The notes under the pieces are model-generated. The model worked only from the letters and a program-made list of their open reading frames with translations. It was not told where the DNA came from and made no database searches. Shown here piece by piece: positions 17,839-29,737 of a DNA stretch of 64,000 bases (its first letter is position 1; each line of letters begins with the position of its first letter). The stretch lies in assembly GCA_046352935.1 (NCBI GenBank), contig JAXMGR010000003.1, positions 62,001 through 126,000 of the forward strand, given 5' to 3'. Position numbers and translations under genes: made by a program. The stretch comes from CAYWMY01 sp046352935. GTDB taxonomy: Bacteria > Pseudomonadota > Gammaproteobacteria > Steroidobacterales > Steroidobacteraceae.

Positions 17839-18594
17839 ATGCTCGCGCGCCAGCATCCTGAAGCCGACTCCGCGCAGCTGTCGCTGCTCGGTGCCGACGG
17901 CCCGCAGGAGTCCTTCGTCGTACGTGAGAGCCAGCGGGCGCGCCGGCTGACCGCGCGCGTCTTCCCGGGCGGGCGTGTCGAGATCGTGGTGCCGCGCGGT
18001 ACCGAACCCGGGGCCGTGCAGCAGTTCGTGAGCCGTCACCGGACCTGGATCGATCTCAAGGTGCGCGAGTTCGGGCATCGCGAGCCGGCCGCGCGCGAGG
18101 CGCTGCCGGTCGAGGTGTCGTTCCAGGCGGTGAGCGAGAGCTGGCAGGTGATCTACGAGCGCGCGCCGCGCGCACCGCGCGTGCGCGAGGGCGACGGCGT
18201 CGTCGTCGTGCGCGGTGAACTCGAGCGCGGGCGTCTCGTGCGGCACGTGCTGCAGCGCTGGCTCATGCGCCGGGCGCATGCGCGTCTCGCACCCTGGCTG
18301 CTCGAGGTCGCGACCGAGGCGGCTCTGGGCGTGAACCGGGTGCAGGTGCGCCGCCAGCGCACGCGCTGGGGCAGCTGCTCGCGCCAGGCGACCATCAGCC
18401 TGAACGCCTGCCTGATGTTCCAGCCGCCCGACGTCGTGCGTTACCTGTTCGCACACGAGCTCGCGCATCTCGTGCACATGAACCATTCACGCCGCTTCTG
18501 GCGTCTCGTGGAAACCCTGGAGCCCGACTGGCGCCGGCTCGATGCCGGGCTGATGTCGGGCTGGCGTCACGTGCCGGGCTGGGCGCTCGCTTGA
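17839..18594 (+). CDS. YgjP/DUF45-type zinc metallopeptidase
   Basis: The 251-residue protein carries the zinc-binding HELAHLVHMNHSRRFW (HExxH followed by a downstream His), preceded by RWGSCSRQATISLN, both hallmarks of the YgjP/DUF45 SprT-like family. The ATG at 17839 follows GGGGAG; the upstream frame lacks similarity. The biological substrate of the family is poorly known, though a protease role is inferred from the zinc site. Its 3' end overlaps the convergent msrQ gene by 28 bp. Confidence 0.85.
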   Translation: MLARQHPEADSAQLSLLGADGPQESFVVRESQRARRLTARVFPGGRVEIVVPRGTEPGAVQQFVSRHRTWIDLKVREFGHREPAAREALPVEVSFQAVSESWQVIYERAPRAPRVREGDGVVVVRGELERGRLVRHVLQRWLMRRAHARLAPWLLEVATEAALGVNRVQVRRQRTRWGSCSRQATISLNACLMFQPPDVVRYLFAHELAHLVHMNHSRRFWRLVETLEPDWRRLDAGLMSGWRHVPGWALA

Positions 18595-19223
18595 GGCGCG
18601 CGGGCCGGGGCCCGTAGACGGTGCCGGACGCGCGGCAGTCGCACGATCATGAGCGCGAGCCAGAGGCCGAAGTACACGAGCGGTTCCCGCAGGTCGGCCT
18701 TCACCTGCCAGTAGAAATGCCAGCAGCCGAGCAGGGCGATCGGGTACACGAGGCCGTGCAGTGACTTCCAGCGCCGCCCGAGACGCCGCATCGAGGCGGT
18801 GTTCGACGTTGCGGCGAGCGGCAGCAGCAGCAACAGTGCGGTGAATCCGACCGTGATGTACGGCCGTTTCGTCACGTCCTCGACGATGAAGTCGAGCGCG
18901 AGTCCCTGGTCGACGACGGCGTAGCAGAGGAAGTGGGCGAGCGCACAGGCGAATGCGAACAGGCCCAGCATGCGGCGGTAGCGCGGCAGTTGCAGGCTGG
19001 GCAGCACGCGTGCCGCCGGAGTCACGAGCAGCGTGAGCAGCAGCAGCCGGAGCGTCCAGATGCCGGTCTGCGCGATGAGCGCCTCGACGGGATTGGCGCC
19101 GAGGTCGATGCCGCCCAGGCCGAAAGCGCCCGCGGCGAGGCGGGCGAGCGGCGCCGAGCAGAGTGTGAACAGTACGACCTTCGAGACGCGCCGGCGCGTG
19201 TCCCCGGGGCGTGCGGGGCGCAT
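18567..19223 (-). CDS. msrQ: MsrQ, heme-binding membrane subunit of methionine-sulfoxide reductase
   Basis: The 218-residue membrane protein passes electrons from the quinone pool or a flavin reductase to periplasmic MsrP. It has about six hydrophobic helices of the ferric-reductase type, with candidate heme histidines in LAHFLCY, KSLHGLVYP and CWHFYWQVK. Its ATG (complement of 19221-19223) overlaps the msrP stop by one base (TGATG), so the two are co-translated. The C-terminus overlaps the convergent metallopeptidase gene. Confidence 0.92.
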   Translation of the reverse strand: MRPARPGDTRRRVSKVVLFTLCSAPLARLAAGAFGLGGIDLGANPVEALIAQTGIWTLRLLLLTLLVTPAARVLPSLQLPRYRRMLGLFAFACALAHFLCYAVVDQGLALDFIVEDVTKRPYITVGFTALLLLLPLAATSNTASMRRLGRRWKSLHGLVYPIALLGCWHFYWQVKADLREPLVYFGLWLALMIVRLPRVRHRLRAPARAPQASAQPGT

Positions 19224-20182
19224 CAGAAGTACCGCGTGAGGTCCATGCCCCGGTACAGGTGCGCGACCTGTTCGGCGTAGCCGTTGAACGGCAGCGTGGG
19301 TTCCTTCCCGAAGAGCAGGCCGCTGCCGATGCGCCGTTCGCGCTTCTGGCTCCAGCGCGGATGGTCCACGGCGGGGTTCACATTGGCATAGAACCCGTAT
19401 TCCAGCGGTGCCGACCGCTCCCAGGCCGTGCGCGGCCTGATCGCGGTGAAGCGCAGCTTCACGATCGACTTGATGCTCTTGAAGCCGTATTTCCATGGCA
19501 CCACGAGCCTGAGCGGCGCGCCGTTCTGGTTGGGCAGCACACGCCCGTACAGGCCGACGGCGAGCAGGGCGAGCGGATGCATGGCTTCGTCGAGGCGCAG
19601 TCCCTCGACATAGGGCCAGCGCAGCACGTGCGAGCGCTGACCGGGCATCTGTTTCGGATCGTAGAGCGTCGTGAACTCCACGTACTTCGCCTTCGCGGTC
19701 GGCCTGCAGCGCTTGATGAGTTCTCCCAGCGGGAAGCCGATCCACGGGATCACCATGGACCAGGCCTCGACGCAGCGCAGCCGGTAGATGCGTTCCTCCA
19801 GCGGGTGGGGCTTCAGGATCTCGTCGAGATCGAATTCGCCCAGCCATTCGGCCTCGCCCTCGATCGCGACTTTCCAGGGGCGCGTGCGCAGGCTGTCGGC
19901 ATTGGCGTACGGGTCCGTCTTGTCGCTGCCGAATTCGTAGAAGTTGTTGTACTGGGTCACTTCCTCGAAGCGGTTCGGGCGTTCGTTCGTGCTGTACCGG
20001 GGATTGCGCCGGAACTGGAGCGGCGGATCGACGAGTTCGAATGCGGCCGCGGCACCGGGCACGCCGCCCGCGAGGCCCGCTGCGGAGCCGATGCCGGCCA
20101 GGATCAGCTCCCGGCGTGACCAGTAACGGTGTTCGGGCGTGATCTGCGAGGAGGGGATGCGGGGAATGCTGAAGCGGGCCAT
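19223..20182 (-). CDS. msrP: MsrP, periplasmic molybdopterin methionine-sulfoxide reductase
   Basis: The 319-residue enzyme repairs oxidised methionines in envelope proteins. The N-terminus has a twin-arginine signal (SRRELILAG followed by a hydrophobic Gly/Ala-rich stretch), so it is exported folded with its cofactor. The molybdenum-binding cysteine is in RLRCVEAWSM, and NNFYEFG is another family signature. A strong AAAGGAGGT (complement of 20186-20194) lies just upstream of the ATG. A GATCGC/GCGATC inverted repeat at 20205-20223 lies further up and may be an operator. Confidence 0.94.
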   Translation of the reverse strand: MARFSIPRIPSSQITPEHRYWSRRELILAGIGSAAGLAGGVPGAAAAFELVDPPLQFRRNPRYSTNERPNRFEEVTQYNNFYEFGSDKTDPYANADSLRTRPWKVAIEGEAEWLGEFDLDEILKPHPLEERIYRLRCVEAWSMVIPWIGFPLGELIKRCRPTAKAKYVEFTTLYDPKQMPGQRSHVLRWPYVEGLRLDEAMHPLALLAVGLYGRVLPNQNGAPLRLVVPWKYGFKSIKSIVKLRFTAIRPRTAWERSAPLEYGFYANVNPAVDHPRWSQKRERRIGSGLLFGKEPTLPFNGYAEQVAHLYRGMDLTRYF

Positions 20183-20439
20183 GCGACCTCCTTTGCACCG
20201 CCCGGATCGCGGGTTTTGCGATCACGGCGTGCGCGGGGACATTATCCCGACAGCGAACGGGGCGCGGATGTTCCCGTGGCGTCGTCGATTCGAATCACGT
20301 TAAAAAGGCTGGGGTGTGGCCGGCCCCTGGCCCGCGGGTGCCGGTTGCCCCGGGCAGCAGGAGCCACGGCGACCGGTTCCCGGGGGACGTTCATCGTTTC
20401 CGTGGATCATCTGACCTGTAAGGACAGTCTTGTAATGCC

Positions 20440-21690
20440 ATGTTGAACAACGACATATTGCCGTACTTCATTGCGGGCGGTGTCGGCCTGCTGGTGGGGC
20501 TCGAACGCGAGCGCAGCAAGGCCCGTCACGGCGATGCCGCTCCGGCCGGTATCCGCACGTTCACGCTCGCAGCCCTGGCCGGGGCTCTGGCGGGCAGCTT
20601 CGGTTCCATGGTCATCGCCACCGCGGTCCTGATCGCCGTCGCGGCGCTTTCCGTCGCCGCCTACCTGCGCAGCCCCGGCGGCGATCTCGGCCTCACGACC
20701 GAAGTCGCGCTCGTGCTGATGCCGATGCTCGGCATGCTGGCCCATGAGTCACCGGAGCTGACGGCGGGCCTCGGCGTCGCGGTGGCCCTCGTGCTCGCCG
20801 CGCGTTCGCGCCTGCACGAATTCGTGCGCAACACGCTGACGCCGCAGGAAGTCCACGATGCGCTGTTGCTGGCCGGTGCCGCGCTCATCGTGCTGCCGCT
20901 CATGCCGCGCGAGCCCCTCGATCCCTGGGGCGCCGTGAATCTGCGGCTCATCTGGAAGCTGGCCGTGCTCATCATGGTCATCAACGGACTGGGGTATGTG
21001 GCACTGCGCGCCATGGGGCCACGGCTCGGGCTGCCGATTGCAGGATTGATGGGCGGCTTCGTGTCGAGCGCCGCGACCCACGCCGCGATGGGCGCGAGGG
21101 TGCGAGCGGCTCCGGATCTGCTGGGAGGTGCCGTGGCGGGGGCATCGCTGTCGTCGCTTGCAACACCGGTTTTCATGGCGATCGTGCTCGCCGTTGCCCA
21201 CCTGCCGCTGCTCATGGAGCTCAGCGTGCCCATGCTGCTGGCGGCTTTGGCGGCCGCAGCTTATGGGGCGATATTCATGTACAACCTGAGCTCGAAGCCG
21301 GCCGAAGCCCTGGTGCTCGGCCGTCCGTTCGAGGTCCGGACGGCGGTCGTGTTCGCGCTCGTGATCGCCGCCATGCTCGCCATTTCCACCGCGCTCGTCA
21401 GATCGGTGGGAAGCGCGGGTGCGGTTGCGGGGATCGCGTTCGCGGGTGTGGCCGACGCGCAGGCCGCGGGCGCCTCGGCCGGCGCTCTCGCGGCGCGAGG
21501 GGAACTGTCGATCGTCCACGCGGCCATCGCGACCCTGATCGCGTTCACGGGCAATGCGGTCGCGAAGGTCGTCGTGTCCTGGGCGAGCGGCGGTCGCCGC
21601 TTTGCGTTGCGCATCCTGTACGGGCAGGCGCTCGTGCTGGCCGCGCTGTGGTGCGGATGGCTGTTCGCGGCCGGCGGACCCGGGAGCTAG
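20440..21690 (+). CDS. MgtC/SapB-DUF4010 multi-pass membrane protein
   Basis: The 416-residue integral membrane protein combines an N-terminal MgtC/SapB-like part (LLVGLERERSKARHG, AGIRTFTLAALAGALAG, near residues 17-60) with a C-terminal DUF4010 part (GGFVSSAATHAAMG and following helices). About 12 hydrophobic segments are visible. MgtC-like proteins are linked to magnesium-limited growth, but the function of the fused form is unknown. It is flanked on both sides by genes on the opposite strand. Confidence 0.82.
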   Translation: MLNNDILPYFIAGGVGLLVGLERERSKARHGDAAPAGIRTFTLAALAGALAGSFGSMVIATAVLIAVAALSVAAYLRSPGGDLGLTTEVALVLMPMLGMLAHESPELTAGLGVAVALVLAARSRLHEFVRNTLTPQEVHDALLLAGAALIVLPLMPREPLDPWGAVNLRLIWKLAVLIMVINGLGYVALRAMGPRLGLPIAGLMGGFVSSAATHAAMGARVRAAPDLLGGAVAGASLSSLATPVFMAIVLAVAHLPLLMELSVPMLLAALAAAAYGAIFMYNLSSKPAEALVLGRPFEVRTAVVFALVIAAMLAISTALVRSVGSAGAVAGIAFAGVADAQAAGASAGALAARGELSIVHAAIATLIAFTGNAVAKVVVSWASGGRRFALRILYGQALVLAALWCGWLFAAGGPGS

Positions 21691-21752
21691 GGACATCCCG
21701 GGGAACAGGGCACCCGGGCCCGTTCACGCTATCGGAGCCGTTTCGTCGCTGG

Positions 21753-22421
21753 TCACGGATGGCGCCAGTCGTCGAGCCGCCAGCCCAGCGACTGTGCTCT
21801 GCGGCGCAGGCCGGCACTCGCGTTCACGAGGCAGGGCCGGTCGACGAGCTCGAGATGCGGGAAGTCGGAGTCCGCATTCCCGTAGGCACTGAACCGCGCG
21901 GCTGGGTGACGCTGCCGGAGAGTGGCGACGACATGGGCCTTCTCGGCCCCGCGCCGGTTGGCCGTCGCGAGCTCGCCGGTGAGCCGGTCACCCTGCCAGG
22001 TGATACCCGTGCAGATCACCTCGTCGAAGCCGAGCGCGGCGCCGATGGCCGGCACGTAGAGATCCACGCTGGCCGAGAGCAGGACGAGACGATCGCCGCG
22101 GCTGCGGTGGGCCTCGATGCACGCGCGCGCACGGGCGCAGAGCCGCGTCTGCAGGGTTGCGACGACGAAATCCCGCGTCCAGGCGTCGACCTCCGCGCGC
22201 AGGGCGCCACCCATGAACCGTCGCAGCAGGCGTGACTTGAGACGGCCGCGATCACGACCGTCGAGCAGGTAGCTGATCAGATACGGGGGCACTGCGACGA
22301 GGCCCGGCAGGCGTACGGGATGGCGACCCACCCAGCCCAGGAGATAGGGCACGAAGGTGTCGTGCCGCGTGAGGGTGCCGTCGAGGTCGAAGACGGCGAC
22401 GCCGTCGATGGTCGGGGTCAT
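21753..22421 (-). CDS. HAD-superfamily subfamily IB phosphatase
   Basis: The 222-residue protein has HAD motif I FDLDGTLTRHDT near residue 10, motif II LLSASVD, and motif III YGNADSDFPHLELV. The helical cap between motif I and II fits subfamily IB, which includes phosphoserine and lysophosphatidate-type phosphatases. Its substrate cannot be assigned. It lies 141 bp downstream of acnA on the same strand and may be read from the same transcript. Confidence 0.83.
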   Translation of the reverse strand: MTPTIDGVAVFDLDGTLTRHDTFVPYLLGWVGRHPVRLPGLVAVPPYLISYLLDGRDRGRLKSRLLRRFMGGALRAEVDAWTRDFVVATLQTRLCARARACIEAHRSRGDRLVLLSASVDLYVPAIGAALGFDEVICTGITWQGDRLTGELATANRRGAEKAHVVATLRQRHPAARFSAYGNADSDFPHLELVDRPCLVNASAGLRRRAQSLGWRLDDWRHP

Positions 22422-22562
22422 CCGCGGATCACCGCTCTACTGTCGCGGGTTCCGTACCGCCTCGGCGGCGCCGCAGGGCTCCGGCGGGGTCGCGCCGGTC
22501 CGCGGCGCCGGCGCCGGACGGGGACGCCGATGCGTCCCCGTCCGAACCAGGACCGGAGACGA

Positions 22563-25235
<2,673 letters not shown>

Positions 25236-25295
25236 GAGGGTCCTCCGGAAATGTGCGCCGCGGCCGCGGTGCACCGCATGCGATAAAGGCCGCGG

Positions 25296-25301
25296 ATTAT
25301 A
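25296..25301 (-). promoter_or_regulatory. Candidate -10 element of acnA
   Basis: The minus strand reads TATAAT here, at the mnmA stop codon, which would start transcription about 54 nt before the acnA ATG. No clear -35 is seen. It would give acnA its own promoter inside the mnmA end. Confidence 0.4.
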
Positions 25302-26436
25302 GCGGCAGGTGCGTGCCGGGACGAGGCGCCGGCGGGTTCGGGGAGGGGCTCTGCGGATTCTGCGTACCGGCGATGACAGCGCCGCCCAGGCACTCCTCAC
25401 CGCGGTAGAGCACCGCGTACTGGCCGGGTGTGACGGCGCGGTCGGGCCGGTCCAGCCGCAGTTCGAGGTCGCCGCCGGCCCGGACCTCCGCCGTGCACGG
25501 CATGTCGGCCTGGCGGTAACGGAGCTTCACCGTGCAGCGGAACGAGGCCGCGGGCGGCGAACCGGAGACCCAGAGCGCGGGCTCGGTGGTGACGAGCGAG
25601 CTGTGGAGCGCCGGGTGGTCGTGCCCCTGCGCGACCACCAGGGCATTGTCGTCCCTGCGCTTCCCCACGACGTACCAGGGTTCTCCCGCGCGGCCCGCGA
25701 CGCCGCCGATCTCCAGTCCGGAGCGCTGGCCGAGGGTGTAGAACGTCAGGCCGTGGTGCGTGCCGAGCCGCGTGCCCCCGAGATCCAGGATCGGCCCGGG
25801 CTCTGCGGGCAGGAACTGCGCCAGGAATTCACGGAAGGGCCGCTCCCCGATGAAGCAGATGCCGGTCGAGTCCTTCTTGTCGTGCACGGGCAGCCCGCGG
25901 CGGCGCGCCAGGTCGCGGACCTCGGCCTTGGTGAGGGATCCGAGCGGGAAAGCCGTGAGCGCGAGCTGTTCCGCCGCGACGGCGTGCAGGAAGTAGCTCT
26001 GGTCCTTGCCGCGGTCGAGCGCGCGCAGCAGCGTCGGTCCCGTCGCCCCGTGCACGACGCGTGCGTAGTGGCCGGTCGCGATGCGCTCTGCGCCGAGCCG
26101 CCGTGCATAGTCGAAGCAGACGCCGAACTTGATCTCGCGGTTGCAGAGCACGTCGGGGTTCGGTGTGCGCCCGGCGCGGTACTCGCGCAGGAATCCCGCG
26201 AACACGCGCTCGCGGTATTCGCCGGCGAAACTGGCGCGGTGCAGCGGGATGCCGAGCTCGGCGGCAACGGCGCGCGCATCCTGGAAATCGGCCGCCGCCG
26301 TGCAGTAGCCGTCTTCGTCCTCGTCCCAGTTGGACATGAACAGGCCCTGCACGTCGTGCCCGGCTTCGCGCAGCAGCAGCGCCGCCACTGCGGAATCGAC
26401 GCCGCCGGACAGGCCGACGATGATCCGCTGCGCCAT
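25297..26436 (-). CDS. mnmA: tRNA-specific 2-thiouridylase MnmA
   Basis: The 379-residue enzyme 2-thiolates U34 of tRNA-Glu, -Gln and -Lys. The PP-loop GLSGGVDSAV is at 8-17, the catalytic cysteines are Cys98 (DVLCNREIKFG) and Cys194 (GICFIGER), and GHYAR is conserved. The last about 20 residues form a Pro/Ser/Asn-rich tail not usual in the family. The ATG is 2 bases from the stop of the upstream Nudix gene, matching the nudJ-mnmA arrangement of E. coli. Confidence 0.96.
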   Translation of the reverse strand: MAQRIIVGLSGGVDSAVAALLLREAGHDVQGLFMSNWDEDEDGYCTAAADFQDARAVAAELGIPLHRASFAGEYRERVFAGFLREYRAGRTPNPDVLCNREIKFGVCFDYARRLGAERIATGHYARVVHGATGPTLLRALDRGKDQSYFLHAVAAEQLALTAFPLGSLTKAEVRDLARRRGLPVHDKKDSTGICFIGERPFREFLAQFLPAEPGPILDLGGTRLGTHHGLTFYTLGQRSGLEIGGVAGRAGEPWYVVGKRRDDNALVVAQGHDHPALHSSLVTTEPALWVSGSPPAASFRCTVKLRYRQADMPCTAEVRAGGDLELRLDRPDRAVTPGQYAVLYRGEECLGGAVIAGTQNPQSPSPNPPAPRPGTHLPL

Positions 26437-26438
26437 GC

Positions 26439-26918
26439 TCAGCGCGTGCCGGAGACGGCGGGGCGCAGGTCGAGGTCGAGGGTCTGCAGCACCGAGAGCG
26501 GGTGCCGTGTGCCGCGCTCGTAATCGGCGATGCACTGCAGGACCAGCGGGCTGCGCAGCGTGTTCGGCCGATCGGCCAGCTGCGAACGGGACAGCCAGGT
26601 CGTACGGATGATCGAGCGGTCGAGCGCACGGCCGGGTTCCGGATCGCCCACCGTTCCCGTGAAGGCGACCCGCAGGAACGTCCGGTCGTTGGCCGGATTG
26701 CGCCACAGGTAGACGCCGAGCAGCGACTGTGGCGTGAACCGGCAGGCCGTCTCCTCGAGGGTCTCCCGCACGGCGGCTTCGAGCAGCGTCTCGCCGTCCT
26801 CCAGGTGCCCGGCCGGCTGGTTGAACACGATCCTTCGCCCCGCCCGTTCCTCGACGAGCAGGAATCGGCCGTCGCGCTCGACGACGGCCGCGACGGTCAC
26901 GTCCGGTCTGAAGATCAT
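26439..26918 (-). CDS. nudJ: NudJ-like Nudix hydrolase
   Basis: The 159-residue protein has the Nudix box GHLEDGETLLEAAVRETLEETA, here split as GHLEDGET and RETLEETA, followed by the NudJ-type YLWRNPANDRTFLRVAF stretch. NudJ hydrolyses nucleoside triphosphates and thiamin hydroxymethylpyrimidine pyrophosphate. Its position immediately before mnmA supports the NudJ assignment. TATAAT on the minus strand ends six bases before the ATG, which may make a leaderless transcript. Confidence 0.85.
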   Translation of the reverse strand: MIFRPDVTVAAVVERDGRFLLVEERAGRRIVFNQPAGHLEDGETLLEAAVRETLEETACRFTPQSLLGVYLWRNPANDRTFLRVAFTGTVGDPEPGRALDRSIIRTTWLSRSQLADRPNTLRSPLVLQCIADYERGTRHPLSVLQTLDLDLRPAVSGTR

Positions 26919-26924
26919 CGCGGG

Positions 26925-26930
26925 ATTATA
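26925..26930 (-). promoter_or_regulatory. Candidate -10 element directly before the nudJ-mnmA operon
   Basis: A perfect TATAAT on the minus strand lies six bases from the ATG at 26918. If used, transcription would start at or next to the start codon. No convincing -35 is visible. Confidence 0.4.
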
Positions 26931-26974
26931 CGGTGCGGGCCCCGCGCCGCGGCCCGGAGTGCGTCGGCGTCCGC

Positions 26975-27478
26975 CTACATGCGGATCTGGCGCAACTCGC
27001 GGTGTGGCTCGCTCGCCTGCCACACGTCTTCGAAATAGGCCAGGTAGCGGCGGGCGACCGGCGGATCGTTCATCTCCGCGATGCCGTCCCAGCTCGAGGC
27101 CTGCAGGCGATAGATCAGCGCGCGCTCGTCGGCGATCAGGAACGCCGCGGCGTTGTTGCGGAGGTCGGCACGCAGGTGGCGCACCTCGATGTGGCTCGTG
27201 ATCCTGCGCGCCATGCCGATGAACTTGCTCGTCTCGAACGTCGTCCGGGCGGGATCGGCGATGAGCACCCGGACCTTGGCGTAGCTGCGGCCCAGGATCA
27301 GCCGCTTGATGGCTTCCAGGAAGGCCGGCTGATCGTACAGGGCCGGTTCGACGTCCGGGGTGTACATCGTCAGCATGCGGGTCGCGGCACTCGCGACCCG
27401 CACTGCGGCCGCGCGGACCTCGTCCAGCGTGGTCAGGATGCTGCGCGTTCCGGCGGCGCTGTGGACCTGGTTCGTCAC
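26975..27478 (-). CDS. DUF7931-like protein of unknown function
   Basis: The 167-residue protein has a pattern I associate with DUF7931: a YTPDVEPALYDQ start, ...LRADLRNNAAAFLIADERALIYR and a C-terminal YFEDVWQASEPHRELRQI. It resembles phospholipase-D-like folds without an obvious HKD catalytic motif. GTG at 27478 is chosen because ACAGGAG lies about ten bases upstream; an ATG at 27613 would add an Arg/Gly-rich stretch. It sits between purB and nudJ on the same strand. No function can be stated. Confidence 0.65.
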   Translation of the reverse strand: MTNQVHSAAGTRSILTTLDEVRAAAVRVASAATRMLTMYTPDVEPALYDQPAFLEAIKRLILGRSYAKVRVLIADPARTTFETSKFIGMARRITSHIEVRHLRADLRNNAAAFLIADERALIYRLQASSWDGIAEMNDPPVARRYLAYFEDVWQASEPHRELRQIRM

Positions 27479-27630
27479 CCCGGGGGGCTCCTGTCTCGAT
27501 GACCGGGAGATGGTACCGGTTCGTGTCGCAGTTCCATTGCCGACTCGGTCACGGAAAGTGACGTGCCGCACAATACCGGGTCCAGGGCGGAGTCCGGCGT
27601 GGCGCGCTCGCACGAGCCTCGTGCTGTGCC

Positions 27631-28998
27631 CTAGACCTGCCGCGCGAGTCGGGCCGCGAGGCCGAGGTAGGTCGCCGGCGTGAGGCGGGAGAGACGGTCG
27701 CGGGCCTCGGCCGGGAGATCCAGATCCGCGACGAAGGCCTGCAGCTCGGCGGCGCCGACGCGACGGCCGCGCGAGAACTCCTTGAGGAGGTCGTAGGCGT
27801 TCGCGACGCCGTGGCGGCGCAGGACCATCTGTATCGGCTCGGCCAGCACTTCCCAGTTCGCGTCCAGATCCTGCGCGAGGCGGGCGGGATCGGCCTCGAG
27901 CTTCTCGAGGCCCTGCAGCAGCGAGCGGTACGCGAGCACCGCGTGTCCCACGGCCACGCCCAGGTTGCGCAGCACGGTGGAATCCGTGAGGTCGCGCTGC
28001 CAGCGCGAGACCGGGAGCTTCGCCGAGAAATGCCGCAGCAGCGCATTGGCGAGACCGAGGTTGCCCTCGGCGTTCTCGAAGTCGATGGGGTTGACCTTGT
28101 GCGGCATGGTCGAGCTGCCGACCTCACCGGCGACGCTGCGCTGGCGGAAATAGCCGAGGGACACGTAGCCCCAGATGTCGCGGCAGAGGTCCTCGATGAT
28201 CGTGTCGTGACGCGCGAGCGCGTCGCAGTACTCGGCGATCCAGTCGTGCGGCTCGATCTGGATGGTGTGGCTGTTGAACACGAGGCCCAGTGACTCGACG
28301 AATGCCCGTGCGAGCGCGGGCCAGTCGACCTCGGGACAGGCCACGACATGTGCGTTGTAGTTCCCGACGGCGCCGTTCATCTTGCCGAGCACGTGGACGG
28401 CGGCGAATCCCTCGCGCTGGCGGCGCAGCCGCATCACGACGTTGGCCAGCTCCTTGCCGAGCGTGGTCGGAGTCGCGGCCTGGCCGTGGGTCCGCGACAG
28501 CATCGCGAACTCCGCGTAGCGGTGCGCCATGCGCGTCAGCACCGCATCGATCTCCTCCATGAGCGGCAGCAGCACCTGCTCGCGCGTACGGGAGAGCATC
28601 AGCGCGTAGCTCAGGTTGTTGATGTCCTCCGAGGTGCACCCGAAATGCACGAACTCGAGTGCTGCCGGCGGAGCTCCCGCCGCGGCGAGGATCTCGCGGA
28701 TCGCGTACTCGACGGCCTTGACGTCGTGGTTCGTCCTCGACTCGATCTCCTTGACCCGCGCCGCGAACGCGTCGTCGACCCCGGCCGACAGACGCTCGGT
28801 CGCAGCGACCACCGGTCCGGGCAGCGACGCGAGATCGGAGATGCCCCCGGGGCCGGCCAGGTGCAGGAGCCAGCGGGCCTCGACCGTCGTGCGTGCGCGG
28901 ATCAGGGCGGTTTCGCTGAAGAGTTCGGCGACATCGGCGCACCTGCGCGCGTAGCGGCCGTCGAGAGGCGACAGTGAGCGGAGGCGGGGGTCTGACAT
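27631..28998 (-). CDS. purB: Adenylosuccinate lyase
   Basis: The 455-residue enzyme catalyses two fumarate-releasing steps of purine synthesis. The first residues LRSLSPLDGRYA, the FVHFGCTSEDINN region, the TH in SRTHGQAATPT and the signature loop GSSTMPHKVNPIDFE are all present. Length matches the E. coli-type enzyme. The start is ATG at 28998. It lies close to nudJ-mnmA, as in enterics, although hflD is not seen here. Confidence 0.97.
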   Translation of the reverse strand: MSDPRLRSLSPLDGRYARRCADVAELFSETALIRARTTVEARWLLHLAGPGGISDLASLPGPVVAATERLSAGVDDAFAARVKEIESRTNHDVKAVEYAIREILAAAGAPPAALEFVHFGCTSEDINNLSYALMLSRTREQVLLPLMEEIDAVLTRMAHRYAEFAMLSRTHGQAATPTTLGKELANVVMRLRRQREGFAAVHVLGKMNGAVGNYNAHVVACPEVDWPALARAFVESLGLVFNSHTIQIEPHDWIAEYCDALARHDTIIEDLCRDIWGYVSLGYFRQRSVAGEVGSSTMPHKVNPIDFENAEGNLGLANALLRHFSAKLPVSRWQRDLTDSTVLRNLGVAVGHAVLAYRSLLQGLEKLEADPARLAQDLDANWEVLAEPIQMVLRRHGVANAYDLLKEFSRGRRVGAAELQAFVADLDLPAEARDRLSRLTPATYLGLAARLARQV

Positions 28999-29083
28999 GA
29001 TCGGCGTCGATCCGGAGGACGGCAGGGGCCTGGTGGTAGTATTCGCATGATATCGCATCACCACCCGTGACATTCCGGCCGCC

Positions 29084-29737
29084 TTGTCCGCAGCACCCAC
29101 CGAGATCCGCAGTGAAGACCTGAGGGCAGCGTTCCGGCGCGACGCCGTGTCCGTCGTCGGTGACCTGATCCCGGAACCCCGCTTCGGCACCGCGCTGCTC
29201 GACGACGAGCGCCTGCGCCCGCTGCTGCCCCCCACGATCACGCCGGCCGCCGTGCTGGTGCCGCTCGTCGACCGGGCGGCGGGCCTCACGGTCCTGCTCA
29301 CCGAGCGTGCCACGGACCTCAAGCATCACGCGGGCCAGGTCGCGTTCCCGGGCGGGCGGCGGGAAGCGCACGATTCCGGTCCCGTGGCCACCGCACTGCG
29401 CGAGACCGAGGAGGAGATCGGCCTCGCGTCGCGCCACGTCGAGGTCGTCGGGTGCCTCGAGGACTACATCGTCGTCACGGGCTATCGCATCACGCCCGTC
29501 GTCGCACTGGTGCGTCCGGGCTTCGATCTCGCGCTCGACCTCCGCGAGGTCGCGGGGACGTTCGAGGTGCCGCTGTCGTTCGTGCTCGATCCGTGCAACC
29601 TGCGGTGGATCGAGCGGCATTACGCGGGCGTGCCGCTCAATGTCGCCGAATTCGACTACGAGGGCCGGCGCGTCTGGGGGGCGACCGCGGCGATGCTCGT
29701 CGGGCTCGTCCGCCATCTCGACCGGTCGCGGCGATGA
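29084..29737 (+). CDS. CoA diphosphatase-type Nudix hydrolase
   Basis: The 217-residue protein has the NuCoA signature LLTERATDLKHHAGQVAFPGG immediately before and overlapping the Nudix box GGRREAHDSGPVATALRETEEEIGL (shown here in part), which marks CoA/acyl-CoA pyrophosphatases such as NudL. It should cleave CoA to 3',5'-ADP and phosphopantetheine. The only plausible start is TTG at 29084, without a strong Shine-Dalgarno, so the N-terminus is uncertain. It overlaps mazG by ATGA. Confidence 0.87.
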   Translation: MSAAPTEIRSEDLRAAFRRDAVSVVGDLIPEPRFGTALLDDERLRPLLPPTITPAAVLVPLVDRAAGLTVLLTERATDLKHHAGQVAFPGGRREAHDSGPVATALRETEEEIGLASRHVEVVGCLEDYIVVTGYRITPVVALVRPGFDLALDLREVAGTFEVPLSFVLDPCNLRWIERHYAGVPLNVAEFDYEGRRVWGATAAMLVGLVRHLDRSRR

